Assembly: GCA_937871985.1 (NCBI GenBank)
Contig: CALMPB010000247.1
Span: 1 to 6,540, forward strand
DNA length: 6,540 nucleotides
From: an uncultured Burkholderiaceae bacterium
Lineage (GTDB): Bacteria > Pseudomonadota > Gammaproteobacteria > Burkholderiales > Burkholderiaceae
Direction: 5' to 3'
Shown: positions 6,013 through 6,540 of the stretch, piece by piece
How the letters are laid out: every line of letters begins with the position of its first letter
How positions within the stretch are numbered: position 1 is the first letter of the stretch
Notes under the pieces: generated by a model
Told to the model about the DNA's origin: nothing
Databases searched by the model: none
Seen by the model: only the letters and a program-made list of their open reading frames with translations
Made by a program: the position numbers and the translations under genes

Positions 6013-6540
6013 ATGATTACCAAAGAAGGCGCCTTGTCGGGCCGTTCGGTTATCGTTTCCGGGGGCGGTACGGGCATCGGCCGCGCATGTGCAGCAATGC
6101 TCGCTGCCGATGGCGCTGCCGTTACCATCTGCGGCCGCACCGAGGCCAACCTGATCGACGCGGCTCCCCGCATCGAAGCCGTTGCGGCGCATGGTGGGTC
6201 GGTCCGGTTCCTGGTTGCCGACATGACTGTCGAAGAAGATGTGGCGCGCGTGGTTGCCGAAGCTCGCGCTCTTGACGGTGATCTGCATGGCTTCGTGGCC
6301 AATGCCGGCGGCGGCTCCAATCCTGCGCCCTTCCATTTGCAGGACACTGCTGAATTTCTTCGCGTCCTCCATGGCAATGTCTTGAGCACATTCCTCTGTA
6401 TCAAACATGCTGTTGCGCCGATGGTGGCCGCTGGCGGCGGGTCCTTCGTCTCCATCTCCTCGATCGCAGCGGTTCAGGCATATAGATTCTATGGAGCTTA
6501 TCCGGCAGCGAAAGCTGGAGTCGATCACCTGATGCGGAAC
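6013..6540 (+). CDS. short-chain dehydrogenase/reductase, 3' partial
   Basis: The first 176 residues of a classical SDR run open to the window end. The ATG at 6013 follows GGAGAGGA (5997-6004) with eight bases between. Motifs are SGGGTGIG (16-23), with Ser for the usual Thr, Arg42 in CGRTEANL after the second strand (suggesting NADPH preference), Asp70, ANAGG (96-100), Ser150, Tyr163 and Lys167 (YPAAK). The Ser-Tyr distance of 13 is the classical one, unlike the SDR at 1917. About 75-90 residues, including the substrate-binding loop, should lie beyond the window, so the substrate cannot be inferred. It follows a decayed BVMO on the same strand and has its own promoter/operator-like site at 5883-5912. 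Most likely it is an oxidoreductase of the same catabolic region; beta-ketoacyl reductase-like activity is an alternative. Confidence 0.9.
   Translation, partial: MITKEGALSGRSVIVSGGGTGIGRACAAMLAADGAAVTICGRTEANLIDAAPRIEAVAAHGGSVRFLVADMTVEEDVARVVAEARALDGDLHGFVANAGGGSNPAPFHLQDTAEFLRVLHGNVLSTFLCIKHAVAPMVAAGGGSFVSISSIAAVQAYRFYGAYPAAKAGVDHLMRN

Noticed and set aside
5892..6528. Long minus-strand reading frames opposite the last SDR
   Set aside because: They are shadows; the plus strand carries complete SDR motifs in order with a good ribosome site.

Overview
The window looks like a catabolic accessory region of a GC-rich proteobacterium. A sphingomonad-type alphaproteobacterium fits the mix of oxidoreductases and the codon use, but this is an impression and not a proof. 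It holds five recognisable genes: a Baeyer-Villiger monooxygenase (BVMO), three short-chain dehydrogenases (SDRs) and a beta-keto acid cleavage enzyme (BKACE, DUF849). There is also one decayed BVMO fragment. I see no rRNA, tRNA, CRISPR array, intact transposase or phage gene.

Layout. At 1-1632 (+) is a HAPMO-type BVMO whose 5' end lies outside the window. A 284-bp spacer with a strong nested inverted repeat follows. At 1917-2756 (+) is an SDR built like Comamonas 3alpha-hydroxysteroid dehydrogenase. Positions 2757-3082 hold nothing I can identify. A perfect 14-bp inverted repeat (3083-3118) then overlaps the stop codon of the BKACE gene (3115-4038, -). Upstream of BKACE, on the same strand, is a very clear 3-hydroxybutyrate dehydrogenase (4121-4906, -). 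The stretch 4907-6012 is mostly non-coding, more AT-rich in places and full of stops. It carries a doubtful small ORF, the BVMO relic (5536-5862) and a promoter/operator-like palindrome. At 6013 a third SDR gene (+) starts and runs off the window.

How the parts may work together (inference). SDRs and a BVMO together suit oxidation of an alcohol to a ketone and then to an ester or lactone. BKACE enzymes cleave a beta-keto acid with acetyl-CoA to acetoacetate plus an acyl-CoA, and 3-hydroxybutyrate dehydrogenase would interconvert that acetoacetate with 3-hydroxybutyrate. The minus-strand pair therefore forms a sensible two-gene unit. No esterase, CoA ligase, transporter or regulator gene is in view, so the substrate cannot be named.

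I found no wholly new system. The most notable points are the decayed second BVMO, the palindrome that supplies the BKACE stop codon, the AT-rich operator over a predicted promoter, and the HBDH-BKACE pairing.
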